Shown here: in pieces, positions 24,717 to 33,161 of the stretch
Position numbering within the stretch: the first letter of the stretch is position 1
How the letters are laid out: each line of letters opens with the position of its first letter
NCBI RefSeq assembly: GCF_008704205.1
Contig: NZ_VXLC01000002.1
Location: forward strand, 1-64,000
From: Nocardia colli
GTDB lineage: Bacteria > Actinomycetota > Actinomycetes > Mycobacteriales > Mycobacteriaceae
DNA length: 64,000 bases
Direction of reading: 5' to 3'
The notes under the pieces: model-generated
What the model saw: the letters and a program-made list of their open reading frames with translations, nothing else
Told to the model about the DNA's origin: nothing
The model's database searches: none
Program-made: the position numbers and the translations under genes

Positions 24717-26036
24717 ATGACTGCTGTTGTGACCCAGGACTGTGCCCCCCTCGCCCGGGTTTCCGGTGACGACCTCCAGGTGCCGCTGGTCCAGGGGGGG
24801 ACCACCGCCTACGCCAACTTCGACTACGCCGCGAGCGCGCCGGCCCTGGCCCAGGTCACCGACCGGATTCAGCAGCTGCTGCCGTTCTACGCGAGCGTCC
24901 ACCGCGGCGCCGGCTACGCCTCGCGGATCTCCACCGAGTGCTACGAGGCCGCCCGCGGTTCGGTGACGCGCTTCCTCGACGCGGCCGACGACCAGGTCGT
25001 CGTGTTCACCCGCAACACCACCGACTCGCTGAACCTGCTCGCGTCCTGCGTGCCCGGCGACACCGTGGTGCTCGACATCGAGCATCACGCCAACTTCCTG
25101 CCCTGGACCAGGCACGGCCGCCGCGTCGTGCAGGCCGCGGCGACGGTCGAGGAGACCATCGGGCGGCTGGTCGCCGAGCTGTGCAGCAAGCCCGCCGCGC
25201 TGCTCGCGGTGACCGGCGCGTCCAATGTCACCGGCGAGGTGCTGCCGCTCGAGCGCCTGGCCACCATCGCGCACCAGTGCGGCGCCCGCATCCTGGTCGA
25301 CGCGGCTCAGCTCGCGCCGCACCGGCGAATCAGCCTGCGCGACACCGGTATCGACTACCTCGCGTTCTCCGGACACAAGCTGTACGCGCCGTTCGGCGCC
25401 GGCGTGCTGGTCGGCCGTCGCGACTGGCTCGACCGCGCGGAGCCGTACCTGGCCGGCGGCGGCGCGGTCCGTGAGGTGACTACCGCCGGGGCCGAGTGGG
25501 CGCCCGCGCCGCAGCGGCACGAGGGCGGTTCGCCCAACGTGCTCGGCGCCGCCGCGCTCGCCGCCGCCTGTGACGCGCTCTGTGCGATCGATGCGGAAAC
25601 CCTCGCCGCCACCGAACATCAGCTCGCCGATCGACTCCGCGCCGGTCTCGCCGCCATCCCCGGCGTCAACCTGCTGCGCATCTGGTCCGACGCCCCCGAC
25701 ACCGTCGGCATCGTCGCCTTCACCCTGGACGGATTCGTCCCCGGCCACGTCGCCGCCTACCTCTCCGCCGAGCACGGCATCGGCGTCCGCGACGGCCGCT
25801 TCTGCGCCCACCCCCTGCTCGCCCGCCTCGACCTCGACGGCGCCCTCCGCGCCAGCATCGGCCTCGGCACCACCCCCGCCGACGTAGACCGCCTCGTCCA
25901 AGCCATCGCCACCCTCGTCCACACCGGCCCGTCCTGGAACTACGCCACCACCCAAGGCCTCTGGAACCCCACCCCCGAAACCCGCCCCTTCACCTCCGAA
26001 GCCCCCACCGGCGCCGCCCCCTGCCTCATCGGCTAG
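24717..26036 (+). CDS. Class V aminotransferase / cysteine-desulfurase-like PLP enzyme
   Basis: Predicted 439-residue PLP-dependent enzyme of the SufS/NifS fold. The PLP lysine sits in F-S-G-H-K-L-Y-A-P-F-G near residue 220, and I-L-V-D-A-A-Q-L-A-P-H precedes it. T-R-N-T-T-D-S-L-N-L and I-E-H-H-A-N-F-L-P-W are cofactor-site motifs. R-D-G-R-F-C-A-H-P occurs in the C-terminal part, where desulfurases carry the catalytic loop cysteine. A role in sulfur transfer from cysteine is supported by the SAM-IV riboswitch upstream. The start may be ATG 24717 or the adjacent GTG 24714. The last ~50 residues are an extra Pro/Thr-rich tail. Confidence 0.85.
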   Translation: MTAVVTQDCAPLARVSGDDLQVPLVQGGTTAYANFDYAASAPALAQVTDRIQQLLPFYASVHRGAGYASRISTECYEAARGSVTRFLDAADDQVVVFTRNTTDSLNLLASCVPGDTVVLDIEHHANFLPWTRHGRRVVQAAATVEETIGRLVAELCSKPAALLAVTGASNVTGEVLPLERLATIAHQCGARILVDAAQLAPHRRISLRDTGIDYLAFSGHKLYAPFGAGVLVGRRDWLDRAEPYLAGGGAVREVTTAGAEWAPAPQRHEGGSPNVLGAAALAAACDALCAIDAETLAATEHQLADRLRAGLAAIPGVNLLRIWSDAPDTVGIVAFTLDGFVPGHVAAYLSAEHGIGVRDGRFCAHPLLARLDLDGALRASIGLGTTPADVDRLVQAIATLVHTGPSWNYATTQGLWNPTPETRPFTSEAPTGAAPCLIG

Positions 26037-26073
26037 ACACCCGGCCGCGGTCGCCCGCCGTCGAAAGTGCTGT

Positions 26074-26625
26074 TCAGTCGCCGAGTTTGGTGGGGCGGTG
26101 GTAGCGGCCGTTGTAGTAGAGGAGAGGGGCGGCGGCGGGGGAATCGTTGGTGTTGTCGTGGACTCGGGTTACCAGGCCGACGACGAGGGTGTGGTCGCCC
26201 AAGGGGATCAGTTGGTGAATGGTGGCGCGGAGCCAGATGGGGGTGCCGTGCAGGACGGGCTCGCCGGTGTCGAGGGTGGTCCAGAGGGAGCGGTCGGTGA
26301 AGCGGTCGGCGGCGGTGCGGGCGAAGCGCTGGGCCAGGTCGTGCTGGTGTTCGCCGAGGAAGTGGATGACGACGGAGTCGGCGTCCAGCAGGGCGGTGAG
26401 GCTGGATGAGGTGTGCGCGATGTTGAACGAGACCAGCGGCGGGGCCAGCGACAGGGACGCGAACGAGGTCGCGGTGAAACCGATCGGGCCGTTCGGGGAG
26501 TTCAGTGTGACGACGGTGACGCCGGCCGGGTAGTGGCGCATGGACGCGCGGAATTGCTCGGCGGTGATCCCGCTCAGATCATCGGGGATCTGGAAATCCG
26601 TGGCGGGCCGTTCTGCTTCGGTCAC
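26074..26625 (-). CDS. Flavin reductase family (FMN-binding split-barrel) protein
   Basis: Predicted 183-residue FMN-binding protein. Family features are [16 protein letters not shown] near residue 30, [19 protein letters not shown] near 50-68 and the terminal L-L-Y-Y-N-G-R-Y-H. Such proteins reduce FMN or FAD for a partner monooxygenase, but no partner oxygenase is adjacent. The start is GTG at 26625. It is convergent with the cysteine-desulfurase-like gene. Confidence 0.9.
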   Translation of the reverse strand: MTEAERPATDFQIPDDLSGITAEQFRASMRHYPAGVTVVTLNSPNGPIGFTATSFASLSLAPPLVSFNIAHTSSSLTALLDADSVVIHFLGEHQHDLAQRFARTAADRFTDRSLWTTLDTGEPVLHGTPIWLRATIHQLIPLGDHTLVVGLVTRVHDNTNDSPAAAPLLYYNGRYHRPTKLGD

Positions 26626-26762
26626 CAGTCCAAAACTACGCTCCGCCGCCTCTCCGCGTATTCAGGCCAGATCTAGGTGCATCGACAGCGGCGTCGGCGA
26701 CCGGCGGAGATATTGGTGTCGAGTTAGCCCGTGCCCGGGGAGTTACCCATGTTCTTGCGAGA

Positions 26763-27239
26763 TCAGTCGACGTCTATCGGGAGACCTGCCGTGATCCGGA
26801 CCAGCTCGTGAAATGACGTGCGGAAGACGGTGTTCGGGTGCCCGCCCGCGGCCCATACCTCGCGATGGTTGGACAGGGCGGTGTCCACCCAGGTGGGGAG
26901 GTTGGTGGGGTGGCCGACCGGGGCTACGCCGCCGAGCGGTTGGCCGGTGACCTCGCGGATCATGTCGGCGGGGGCGTGGGTGAGGGTGCCTTCGAGGCGT
27001 TTGCCGGTGGACTCCAGGTCTACCTCGTGGGCGCCGGAGACCAGCAGCAGCACCGGGTCCTCGTCCAGCAGGAACACCACGGAGCTGGTGATGGCGCCCA
27101 CTTCGACACCGAGGGTTCGGGCGGCATCCGCGACGGTGGGGGTTGGTGCCGGCTGGGTCACGATGACACCGTGATGGCCTCGGGCGATGAGGGTGTCCGC
27201 GACTCGGCAGGCGATCGGTGGCAATGTCGACCTGCGCAT
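26763..27239 (-). CDS. YbaK/aminoacyl-tRNA deacylase-like protein
   Basis: Predicted 158-residue protein with the YbaK/ProX fold. It has T-V-A-D-A-A-R-T-L-G-V near residue 35, S-S-V-V-F-L near 52, and the G-G-V-A-P-V-G-H-P motif near 105. The family hydrolyses mischarged aminoacyl-tRNA. The Lys usually found in the S-L-V-F-K-type strand appears to be Leu here, so activity or substrate may differ. Start ATG at 27239. It is on the same strand as, and upstream of, the flavin-reductase gene. Confidence 0.8.
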   Translation of the reverse strand: MRRSTLPPIACRVADTLIARGHHGVIVTQPAPTPTVADAARTLGVEVGAITSSVVFLLDEDPVLLLVSGAHEVDLESTGKRLEGTLTHAPADMIREVTGQPLGGVAPVGHPTNLPTWVDTALSNHREVWAAGGHPNTVFRTSFHELVRITAGLPIDVD

Positions 27240-27292
27240 GCCACCAGAGTAGAGCGATTGCGGATGGTGCGCCGGGCTACTCGGCGAATGCG

Positions 27293-27613
27293 TCAGTATT
27301 CCGGGTAACCCTCACTCGGCCCGAGCATCTGCGCGATGCGCGTCCGCGTGATCTGCGCCAGCTCGGTCACGCTGCCGCCCGAGACCTGTTCGTGCACAAC
27401 CGCTTCGAGCGCCCGATCCAGATCGCCCTGGGACAGCGCGAGCAACTCGACATCGGCCGTGGCCAGCAGCGCGTCCCGATCCGAATACGGCCGGGCGTCG
27501 GCGAGCACGGCGGCCCAGGTGACATTGGCGCAGCAGGCGAAGAGCGCGTGAATCGCACGGGCCCGGGAGATTTCGTTGAACCGGTCGAGGCCGATTCCTT
27601 GATACATCAGCAT
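27293..27613 (-). CDS. Shortened OHCU-decarboxylase-like protein
   Basis: Predicted 106-residue protein that resembles 2-oxo-4-hydroxy-4-carboxy-5-ureidoimidazoline decarboxylase (allantoin pathway) but is about 60 residues shorter than usual. The N-terminal two-thirds align by eye with the family: F-N-E-I ... A-L-F-A-C-C-A-N-V-T-W, A-R-P-Y-S-D-R-D-A-L-L-A-T-A-D, L-S-Q-G-D-L-D-R-A-L. The C-terminal E-L-A-Q-I-T-R-T-R-I-A-Q-M-L matches the final family helix. The region between (H-P-R-I-G and the F-G-x-x-F-L-x-C-A-x-G-R core) is missing, though one His remains. No uricase or other ureide gene is nearby. Start ATG 27613 with GGAGG; an ATG 2 codons later is possible. Confidence 0.6.
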   Translation of the reverse strand: MLMYQGIGLDRFNEISRARAIHALFACCANVTWAAVLADARPYSDRDALLATADVELLALSQGDLDRALEAVVHEQVSGGSVTELAQITRTRIAQMLGPSEGYPEY

Positions 27614-27849
27614 GATCGCCTCCGAATCTATGAACGAGGTTTGCTGACGGTCTCCATGATCCGCTCGCGGACGAGCTGGGACCTAGTGCGCCGCACCGAT
27701 TTTGCGCAGCGTTTACATGGGGCGCGATTGTGCGTCGCGACGCGAACCCGAACGGGCCGGCCGGGTCTGCACGAAGCGGACGCACCTGGTCCAGGCCTAT
27801 TTCCGGGATGCGGAGTATCGGCGTCCAGCATCCTCGATACGCTGTAAGA

Positions 27850-28671
27850 ATGACTGATTGGCAGGCGTTCACCGTAGAAACGAAGGACCACGTCGCGCAG
27901 GTGACGTTGACCGGTCCCGGCAAGGGCAATGCGATGGGCCCGGATTTCTGGCGGGAGCTGCCGGAGATCTTCCAGGAGCTCGACACCGACGCCGAGGTGC
28001 GCGCGATCGTGCTCACCGGTTCGGGCAAGCATTTCTCCTACGGCCTGGATCTGCCGGCCATGGCCGGCACGTTCGGCCCGCTGATGGCCGACCGGGCGCA
28101 GGCCGCGCCGCGCACCGAGTTCCTGGTGGAGCTGCGCAAGATGCAGGCCGCGGTGACCGCGGTGGCGGACTGCCGCAAGCCGGTGATCGCGGCGATCTCC
28201 GGCTGGTGCATCGGCGGCGGGCTGGACCTGATCGCCGCCGTGGACATCCGCTACGCGAGCGCGGACGCGAAGTTCAGCCTGCGCGAGGCGCGGGTCGCCA
28301 TCGTCGCCGACATCGGCTCGTTGCAGCGGCTGCCCGGCATCATCGGCGAGGGCCAGCTGCGCGAACTCGCCTACACCGGCAAGGACATCGACGCGGCGCG
28401 GGCGGAGAAGATCGGCCTGGTCAGCGACGTGTTCGAGGACCAGGAAGCGGTACTGGACGCGGCACACGCCACGGCACGCGAGATCGCCGTCAATCCGCCG
28501 CTGGTGGTACAGGGTGTGAAGGACGTGCTGGATCAGCGGAACAAGGACGAGGTGGCCGCGGGGCTGCGCTACGTGTCCGCGTGGAACTCCGCGTTCCTGC
28601 CGTCGGAAGACCTCGCCGAGGCGCTCAAAGCGGTGTTCGAGAAGCGGGCACCGGAGTTCAAGGGCAGGTAA
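27850..28671 (+). CDS. Enoyl-CoA hydratase/isomerase family protein, dienoyl-CoA isomerase-like
   Basis: Predicted 273-residue crotonase-fold enzyme. The oxyanion-hole glycines are in S-Y-G-L-D-L and S-G-W-C-I-G-G-G-L-D-L. Two acidic residues match those of delta3,5-delta2,4-dienoyl-CoA isomerase: Glu in F-S-L-R-E-A-R and Asp in I-V-A-D-I-G-S-L-Q-R-L-P. This suggests double-bond isomerisation in beta-oxidation of unsaturated fatty acids rather than hydration. Start ATG at 27850. It is followed by the MarR-MFS unit. Confidence 0.88.
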   Translation: MTDWQAFTVETKDHVAQVTLTGPGKGNAMGPDFWRELPEIFQELDTDAEVRAIVLTGSGKHFSYGLDLPAMAGTFGPLMADRAQAAPRTEFLVELRKMQAAVTAVADCRKPVIAAISGWCIGGGLDLIAAVDIRYASADAKFSLREARVAIVADIGSLQRLPGIIGEGQLRELAYTGKDIDAARAEKIGLVSDVFEDQEAVLDAAHATAREIAVNPPLVVQGVKDVLDQRNKDEVAAGLRYVSAWNSAFLPSEDLAEALKAVFEKRAPEFKGR

Positions 28672-28714
28672 AGCTCGGTATATCACTTGCCCCAGTAGGA
28701 GGCTCGTCCGCATA

Positions 28715-28746
28715 CTTGCATCGCGCAACTAATTGATTGATGCAAG
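28715..28746. promoter_or_regulatory. MarR-type operator at the regulator's own start
   Basis: Perfect 8-bp inverted repeat CTTGCATC (28715-28722) / GATGCAAG (28739-28746) with a 16-nt centre. It overlaps the region where transcription and translation of the MarR gene begin. A second small palindrome TTGC/GCAA sits inside it. This is typical of autorepression by MarR proteins. Confidence 0.6.
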
Positions 28747-28759
28747 CAAAGGTTTGGGT

Positions 28760-29263
28760 TTGGACGAGCAAACGGTCGACACGATCGCGATGCAGCTTTC
28801 CCGATTGCAGCGAATCCGTGACCGCACCGCGGCCCAGATCGGCACGTGGACCAAGGACGGTCTCGATCCCGCGGCATACGGCACGCTGCTCCGGCTGTGC
28901 TGTGACGGCCCGATGCGCTCGGGCGCACTGGCCGGTGCGTTGCATTCGGACGCGTCGACGGTGAGCCGCCAGGTGGCACAGCTGGTCGCCAAGGAATTGG
29001 TCGAGCGGCAGGCCGACCCGGCGGACGGCCGGGCCACGGTGCTGGTCGTGACGGAACGTGGCCGGACGGTCGCCGAAGAAGTCCGCAGGCGGCGCAACGA
29101 GAACCTGTCCCGGGTGATGGCCGAATGGGCGCCGCAATCCCGGGCCGAGTTCGCCGAACTGCTCCGGCAGTTCGTCGACGACTTCGAGCGCACCAGACCC
29201 GAGATGATCGCCGCGATGCGCCGCAATTGGGATCAGACCTTTACTGGGACGGAGAACACGTGA
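28760..29263 (+). CDS. MarR-family transcriptional regulator
   Basis: Predicted 167-residue winged-helix repressor. The HTH reads G-A-L-A-G-A-L-H-S-D-A-S-T-V-S-R-Q-V-A-Q-L-V near residues 52-75, and the wing contains R-Q-A-D-P-A-D-G-R-A near 80-90. It probably controls the downstream MFS exporter and itself through the inverted repeat at 28715-28746. The TTG at 28760 is chosen because AAAGG lies 7 nt upstream; a TTG at 28733 would put the start inside the operator. Its stop overlaps the GTG of a 26-codon linker ORF (GTGA). Confidence 0.9.
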   Translation: MDEQTVDTIAMQLSRLQRIRDRTAAQIGTWTKDGLDPAAYGTLLRLCCDGPMRSGALAGALHSDASTVSRQVAQLVAKELVERQADPADGRATVLVVTERGRTVAEEVRRRRNENLSRVMAEWAPQSRAEFAELLRQFVDDFERTRPEMIAAMRRNWDQTFTGTENT

Positions 29264-29340
29264 GCGAGCTACGCGAGCGAACCGAAGACACAGCCGCCGT
29301 AGGCACGACGGAGCCGAGCGTTAGCGAGGCGCAGTCGTGA
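29260..29340 (+). CDS. 26-codon linker ORF bridging MarR and MFS genes
   Basis: This small ORF starts with the GTG of a GTGA overlap with the MarR stop and ends with the TGA of a GTGA overlap with the MFS start, filling the gap exactly. The product is a hydrophilic, Ser/Glu-rich peptide starting V-S-E-L-R-E-R. The DNA has internal near-direct repeats (GAGCGAGC... at its start and GAGCCGAGCG... at its end). It may act as a translational relay rather than encode a functional peptide. It resembles intergenic linker repeats seen in Nocardia genomes; that is recollection, not checked. Confidence 0.45.
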   Translation: MSELRERTEDTAAVGTTEPSVSEAQS

Positions 29341-31145
29341 CTACCGCTGAGAAGGTGGAGGCGCCACCCGCGTTCACCCACCGTCAGATTCTGGTGATCC
29401 TGAGCGGGCTGATGCTCGGGATGCTGCTCGCAGCGCTGGACCAGACGATCGTGTCCACCGCGATCCGCACCATCGCCGACGACCTGGACGGCTACTCGTT
29501 GCAGGCGTGGGCGACCACCGCCTACCTGATCACCGCGACGCTGGCGACGCCGCTGTACGGCAAGTTGTCCGACATGTTCGGCCGCAAGCAGTTCTTCATG
29601 CTGGCCATCGCGATCTTCATCGTCGGCTCGCTGCTGTGCACGATGGCCCAGTCGATGTATCAGCTCGCGGCGTTCCGCGCCGTGCAGGGCATCGGCGCCG
29701 GCGGCCTGATGTCGCTGGCGCTGACCATCCTCGGCGACATCGTCGGGCCGCGCGAGCGGGCCAAGTACCAGGGTTACTTCCTGGCCGTGTTCGGCACCTC
29801 CAGCGTGATCGGCCCGGTCCTGGGCGGCGTGCTGGCCGGGCAGGACACCATCCTCGGGGTCAGCGGCTGGCGCTGGGTGTTCCTGGTGAACGTGCCGATC
29901 GGCCTGATCGCGCTCGCGGTGGTGTACCGGGTGCTCAAGCTGCCGAAGCGGCCGCATTCCACCGACCGGGTGGACTGGTGGGGCGTGTTCGTCCTCGCGG
30001 TCGGCCTGGTCCCGCTGCTCATCGTGGCCGAGCAGGGGCGCGAATGGGGTTGGGCCAGTGGGCGTTCCATCGCCTGCTACGTGATCGGCGTGCTCGGGGT
30101 GATCGGCTTCGTGTTCGTCGAGAAGGCGCTGCGCGACGCCGCGCTGATCCCGCTGCGGATCTTCAAGAACAAGACCTTCGCGCTCGGCGTGGTGATCTCG
30201 TTCGTGGTCGGCGCGGGCATGTTCGGCGGCATCTCGCTGCTGCCGCAGTACCTGCAGGTGGTGCGCGGGGCCAGCCCGACAATGGCGGGTCTGCAGATGC
30301 TGCCCATGGTGCTCGGCCTGATGACCGGTTCGGTCGTGTCCGGCCAGCTGATCTCGCGGACCGGCCGCTACCGCAGCTTCACCATCATCGGCGCGAGCAT
30401 GCTGACGCTGGGCCTGTTCCTGCTGCACTTCCTGACCGCCGACACCCCGCTGTGGCTCGCGATGATCTTCATGGCGTGCACCGGTTTCGGGCTCGGCAAT
30501 CTGATGCAGCCGCTCACCCTGGCGTTGCAGAACGCGTTGCCGCCCAAGGACATGGGCGTGTCCACCGCGGCCGCGACGTTCTTCCGGCAGATCGGCGGCA
30601 CGCTCGGTGTCGCGGTGTTCCTGTCCATCCTGTTCGCCCAGCTGACCCCGAACATCTCCGACGAGATGCGCAGTGCGGCAGCCGATCCGCAGTTCCAGCA
30701 CGCGGTGGTCGAGGGTGCGCAGAGCAGCAACCCCGCCGATGCCGCGCTGGCGAAAGGCCTGCTCGCGCAGGACACTTCGGCCGCGGGTTCGGTGCTCAAG
30801 GACAGCTCGGTGATCCAGCAGCTGAGCCCGGATCTGGCCCGCCCGTTCAAGGTCGGCTTCGCCGAGTCCATGTCGACGGTGTTCCTGTCCGCGACCGGGA
30901 TCGCGTTGCTCGCGCTGATCCTGGTGCTGTTCTGGCGGGAGGTGCCGCTGCGCATGGTCAGCGGCATCCAGGCGGCCAAGGACGCGGCCGCCGACGAGTC
31001 GAATTCGGTACTCGACGCCGAGGCGCGGGTGGTGGATCAGGCTGGGCTGCTGCTCGGCGGCGGCGAGGCGGTGAGCCCGCCGAACGGCAGCGGCCACCGC
31101 GACGGCGCTGCGGGGAGATCGACGGACGGTTCCGGTTCGGCGTGA
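29337..31145 (+). CDS. MFS multidrug exporter, DHA2 (EmrB/QacA) family
   Basis: Predicted 602-residue exporter with about 14 membrane helices. DHA2 signatures are L-A-A-L-D-Q-T-I-V-S-T-A motif D1 near residue 33, G-K-L-S-D-M-F-G-R-K motif A near 78 and R-A-V-Q-G-I-G-A-G-G motif B near 112. Motif C is also present (G-P-V-L-G-G-V-L-A near 160). It should pump drugs or dyes using the proton gradient. The C-terminal ~70 residues are a hydrophilic tail. The start is GTG 29337, joined to the MarR gene through the 26-codon linker; the regulator-pump order implies substrate-induced expression. Confidence 0.92.
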   Translation: MTTAEKVEAPPAFTHRQILVILSGLMLGMLLAALDQTIVSTAIRTIADDLDGYSLQAWATTAYLITATLATPLYGKLSDMFGRKQFFMLAIAIFIVGSLLCTMAQSMYQLAAFRAVQGIGAGGLMSLALTILGDIVGPRERAKYQGYFLAVFGTSSVIGPVLGGVLAGQDTILGVSGWRWVFLVNVPIGLIALAVVYRVLKLPKRPHSTDRVDWWGVFVLAVGLVPLLIVAEQGREWGWASGRSIACYVIGVLGVIGFVFVEKALRDAALIPLRIFKNKTFALGVVISFVVGAGMFGGISLLPQYLQVVRGASPTMAGLQMLPMVLGLMTGSVVSGQLISRTGRYRSFTIIGASMLTLGLFLLHFLTADTPLWLAMIFMACTGFGLGNLMQPLTLALQNALPPKDMGVSTAAATFFRQIGGTLGVAVFLSILFAQLTPNISDEMRSAAADPQFQHAVVEGAQSSNPADAALAKGLLAQDTSAAGSVLKDSSVIQQLSPDLARPFKVGFAESMSTVFLSATGIALLALILVLFWREVPLRMVSGIQAAKDAAADESNSVLDAEARVVDQAGLLLGGGEAVSPPNGSGHRDGAAGRSTDGSGSA

Positions 31146-31233
31146 CCGAACCCGGTCCCGCCGCGCCCGGGTCGATGAGGGACTCGGGCGCGGCGGCGAC
31201 CGTGCGGGCGCACCCGCCTGCCGTTCTGACAGC

Positions 31234-32490
31234 ATGACCAGGGTGATGGTGGCCCTGCGCGCGTTGCGCGATCGATTACGGCACCTGCCTGGTGCGATCG
31301 GGTACCTGGCGGTCGGCGCCGCGACGTCGGTGCTCGCCATGTTCGCGGTGATCGGCCTGCTGCTGGTCGCCGCGTTCTGCTTGATCGGCGTGGGGATCCC
31401 CGCGCTGCCCGAGGCGGTCCGGTTGGTCCGGCCGCTCGTGGGGTTCGAACGCCGCAGGGCGGCAAAGCGACTCGGTGAGCCGATCATCGAGGCCTATCGG
31501 CCGCTGACGGGTGGGCTGCGGCAGCGGGTGACGGCGGTGTTCACCGATCCGGCGAATCGCCGGGATTTCGCCTGGCTGGTCGCGCATACGCTGACCGGAA
31601 TCTATGTCGGGCTCTTCGCTGTCGCGCTGCCGATCAGCGCACTCGTTCAGTTGGCCACCCCGGTGATTTGGCAGCGTGTTCCGCCGGGCGAGCTGACCAG
31701 TTATGGATTCGAGGTCGACTCCTGGCCGCGGGCGGCGTTGAGTTTCCTCATCGGGATCCTGGTCGGCTTACTGGCCTTGCAGATCCCGCTCGTCGCGCGC
31801 TGGCAGGCGCTGCTGGCCCGGACCCTGCTCGGACCCGCCGAGGGCACCGTGCTCGCCGACCGGGTCGCCGCGCTGACCGCCACCAGGGCCGCCGCGCTGG
31901 ACGCGCACGGCGCGGAGCTGCGCCGGATCGAGCGCGACCTGCACGACGGCGCGCAGGCCAGGATCGCGGCGGTGATCATGCAACTCGGCCTGGCCGATCA
32001 GCTGCGTGACCAGGATCCCGAGGCGGCGCAGGGGCTGGTGCGCAAGGCGCAGGACACCGCGACGGCCGCGCTCGCCGAACTGCGTGACGTGGTGCGCAAC
32101 GTGTATCCACCGGTGCTTTCGGATCGAGGCCTGGTGAGCGCCATCTCGGCGATCGCCGCGCGCAGTCCGATCCCGTGTGTGCTCGACTCGAGCGAGATCG
32201 GCAGGCGGCCAGCGGCGGTCGAGGCCGCGGCCTATTTCGTCATCACCGAGGCGCTCACCAATGCCACCAAACATTCCGGCGCCGAAGGCCTTTCGCTGAC
32301 CATCGGCGGCCCGCCGGAACTGCTGCGGATCGAGATCCGCGACGACGGCGTCGGCGGCGCCGTGGAAACCTACGGCGGCGGCCTGGCCGGCATCCGGCGC
32401 CGGGCCGAGGCGCTCGACGGCAGCATGGTGCTGACCAGTCCGCCCGGTGGCCCTACTGTGTTGCGGGTGGAGCTGCCGTGCGGGTCATGA
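31234..32490 (+). CDS. NarL-type sensor histidine kinase
   Basis: Predicted 418-residue membrane kinase. The N-terminal half has about four helices with a long loop (residues 20-190), resembling the putative-sensor domain of actinobacterial HisKA_3 kinases. The phospho-accepting His is in R-D-L-H-D-G-A-Q-A-R-I near residue 230. The ATPase part has T-E-A-L-T-N-A-T-K-H-S (N box) and D-D-G-V-G-G (G box). It partners with the regulator that overlaps its 3' end. The signal is unknown. Start ATG at 31234. Confidence 0.92.
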   Translation: MTRVMVALRALRDRLRHLPGAIGYLAVGAATSVLAMFAVIGLLLVAAFCLIGVGIPALPEAVRLVRPLVGFERRRAAKRLGEPIIEAYRPLTGGLRQRVTAVFTDPANRRDFAWLVAHTLTGIYVGLFAVALPISALVQLATPVIWQRVPPGELTSYGFEVDSWPRAALSFLIGILVGLLALQIPLVARWQALLARTLLGPAEGTVLADRVAALTATRAAALDAHGAELRRIERDLHDGAQARIAAVIMQLGLADQLRDQDPEAAQGLVRKAQDTATAALAELRDVVRNVYPPVLSDRGLVSAISAIAARSPIPCVLDSSEIGRRPAAVEAAAYFVITEALTNATKHSGAEGLSLTIGGPPELLRIEIRDDGVGGAVETYGGGLAGIRRRAEALDGSMVLTSPPGGPTVLRVELPCGS

Positions 32491-33122
32491 TCGCCGAGGA
32501 CGACGCCCTCCTGCGGGAGGGTCTCGTGCTCTTGCTGAGCACCGCGGGCATCGAGGTGGTCGCCGCGGTGGACAACGCGGACGATTTCCTCGCCGCGGTG
32601 ACCGCGGACCGGCCGGACGCGGTGGTCGTCGACATCCGATTGCCGCCGACGTTCACCGACGACGGTTTGCGCGCGGCGGTCCGCGCCCGCAAGATCCATC
32701 CCGGCCTGCCGGTGCTGGTGCTGTCGTCCTGGGTGGAGGACAGCTACGCCGCCGAACTGCTCGGTGACGGCGCGGGCGGGGTGGGCTATCTGCTCAAGGA
32801 GCGGGTCGGCAAGGTCGATCGCTTCCTCGATTCGCTGCGCCGGGTCGCCGCGGGCGGCACCGCGATGGACCCCGAGGTGATCTCGCAGCTGCTGGTGCGG
32901 CGCAAGTCCGACGATCCGCTGGCGGCATTGACCGCGCGCGAACGCGAGGTGCTCGCCCTGATGGCGGAGGGGCACAACAACGCGACCATCGCCGAGCGGA
33001 TGGTGGTCAGCGAAGGCGCTGTGCACAAACACATTCGGAGCATCTTCGCCAAGCTCGGACTGTCCACCGAGGATGTCGGGCACCGCCGGGTGCTGGCCGT
33101 ACTCGCCTATCTGAACGCGTGA
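32478..33122 (+). CDS. NarL/LuxR-type response regulator
   Basis: Predicted 214-residue response regulator. The receiver has acidic residues in I-A-E-D-D and the phospho-acceptor Asp in A-V-V-V-D-I-R-L-P near residue 55, with Ser in L-V-L-S-S and Lys in L-L-K-E-R. The LuxR HTH begins L-T-A-R-E-R-E-V-L-A-L-M-A-E-G near residue 152. The GTG start at 32478 overlaps the kinase gene by 13 nt, so the pair is co-transcribed and translationally linked. A strong terminator hairpin begins at its stop. Confidence 0.93.
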   Translation: MRVMIAEDDALLREGLVLLLSTAGIEVVAAVDNADDFLAAVTADRPDAVVVDIRLPPTFTDDGLRAAVRARKIHPGLPVLVLSSWVEDSYAAELLGDGAGGVGYLLKERVGKVDRFLDSLRRVAAGGTAMDPEVISQLLVRRKSDDPLAALTAREREVLALMAEGHNNATIAERMVVSEGAVHKHIRSIFAKLGLSTEDVGHRRVLAVLAYLNA

Positions 33123-33156
33123 AGGCCTGAACCCGTTGGGGCTCAGGCCTTCACGC
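33117..33156. terminator. Bidirectional hairpin terminator between convergent genes
   Basis: Perfect 14-bp inverted repeat, arms 33117-33130 and 33143-33156, with a 12-nt loop, starting at the response-regulator stop and ending 6 nt before the stop of the minus-strand lipoprotein hydrolase. Confidence 0.75.
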
Positions 33157-33161
33157 CGGGT

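Noticed and set aside
29241..31487. Long antisense frame across the MFS exporter
   Set aside because: His/Arg/Gln-rich shadow translation; the plus strand has clear DHA2 exporter motifs.
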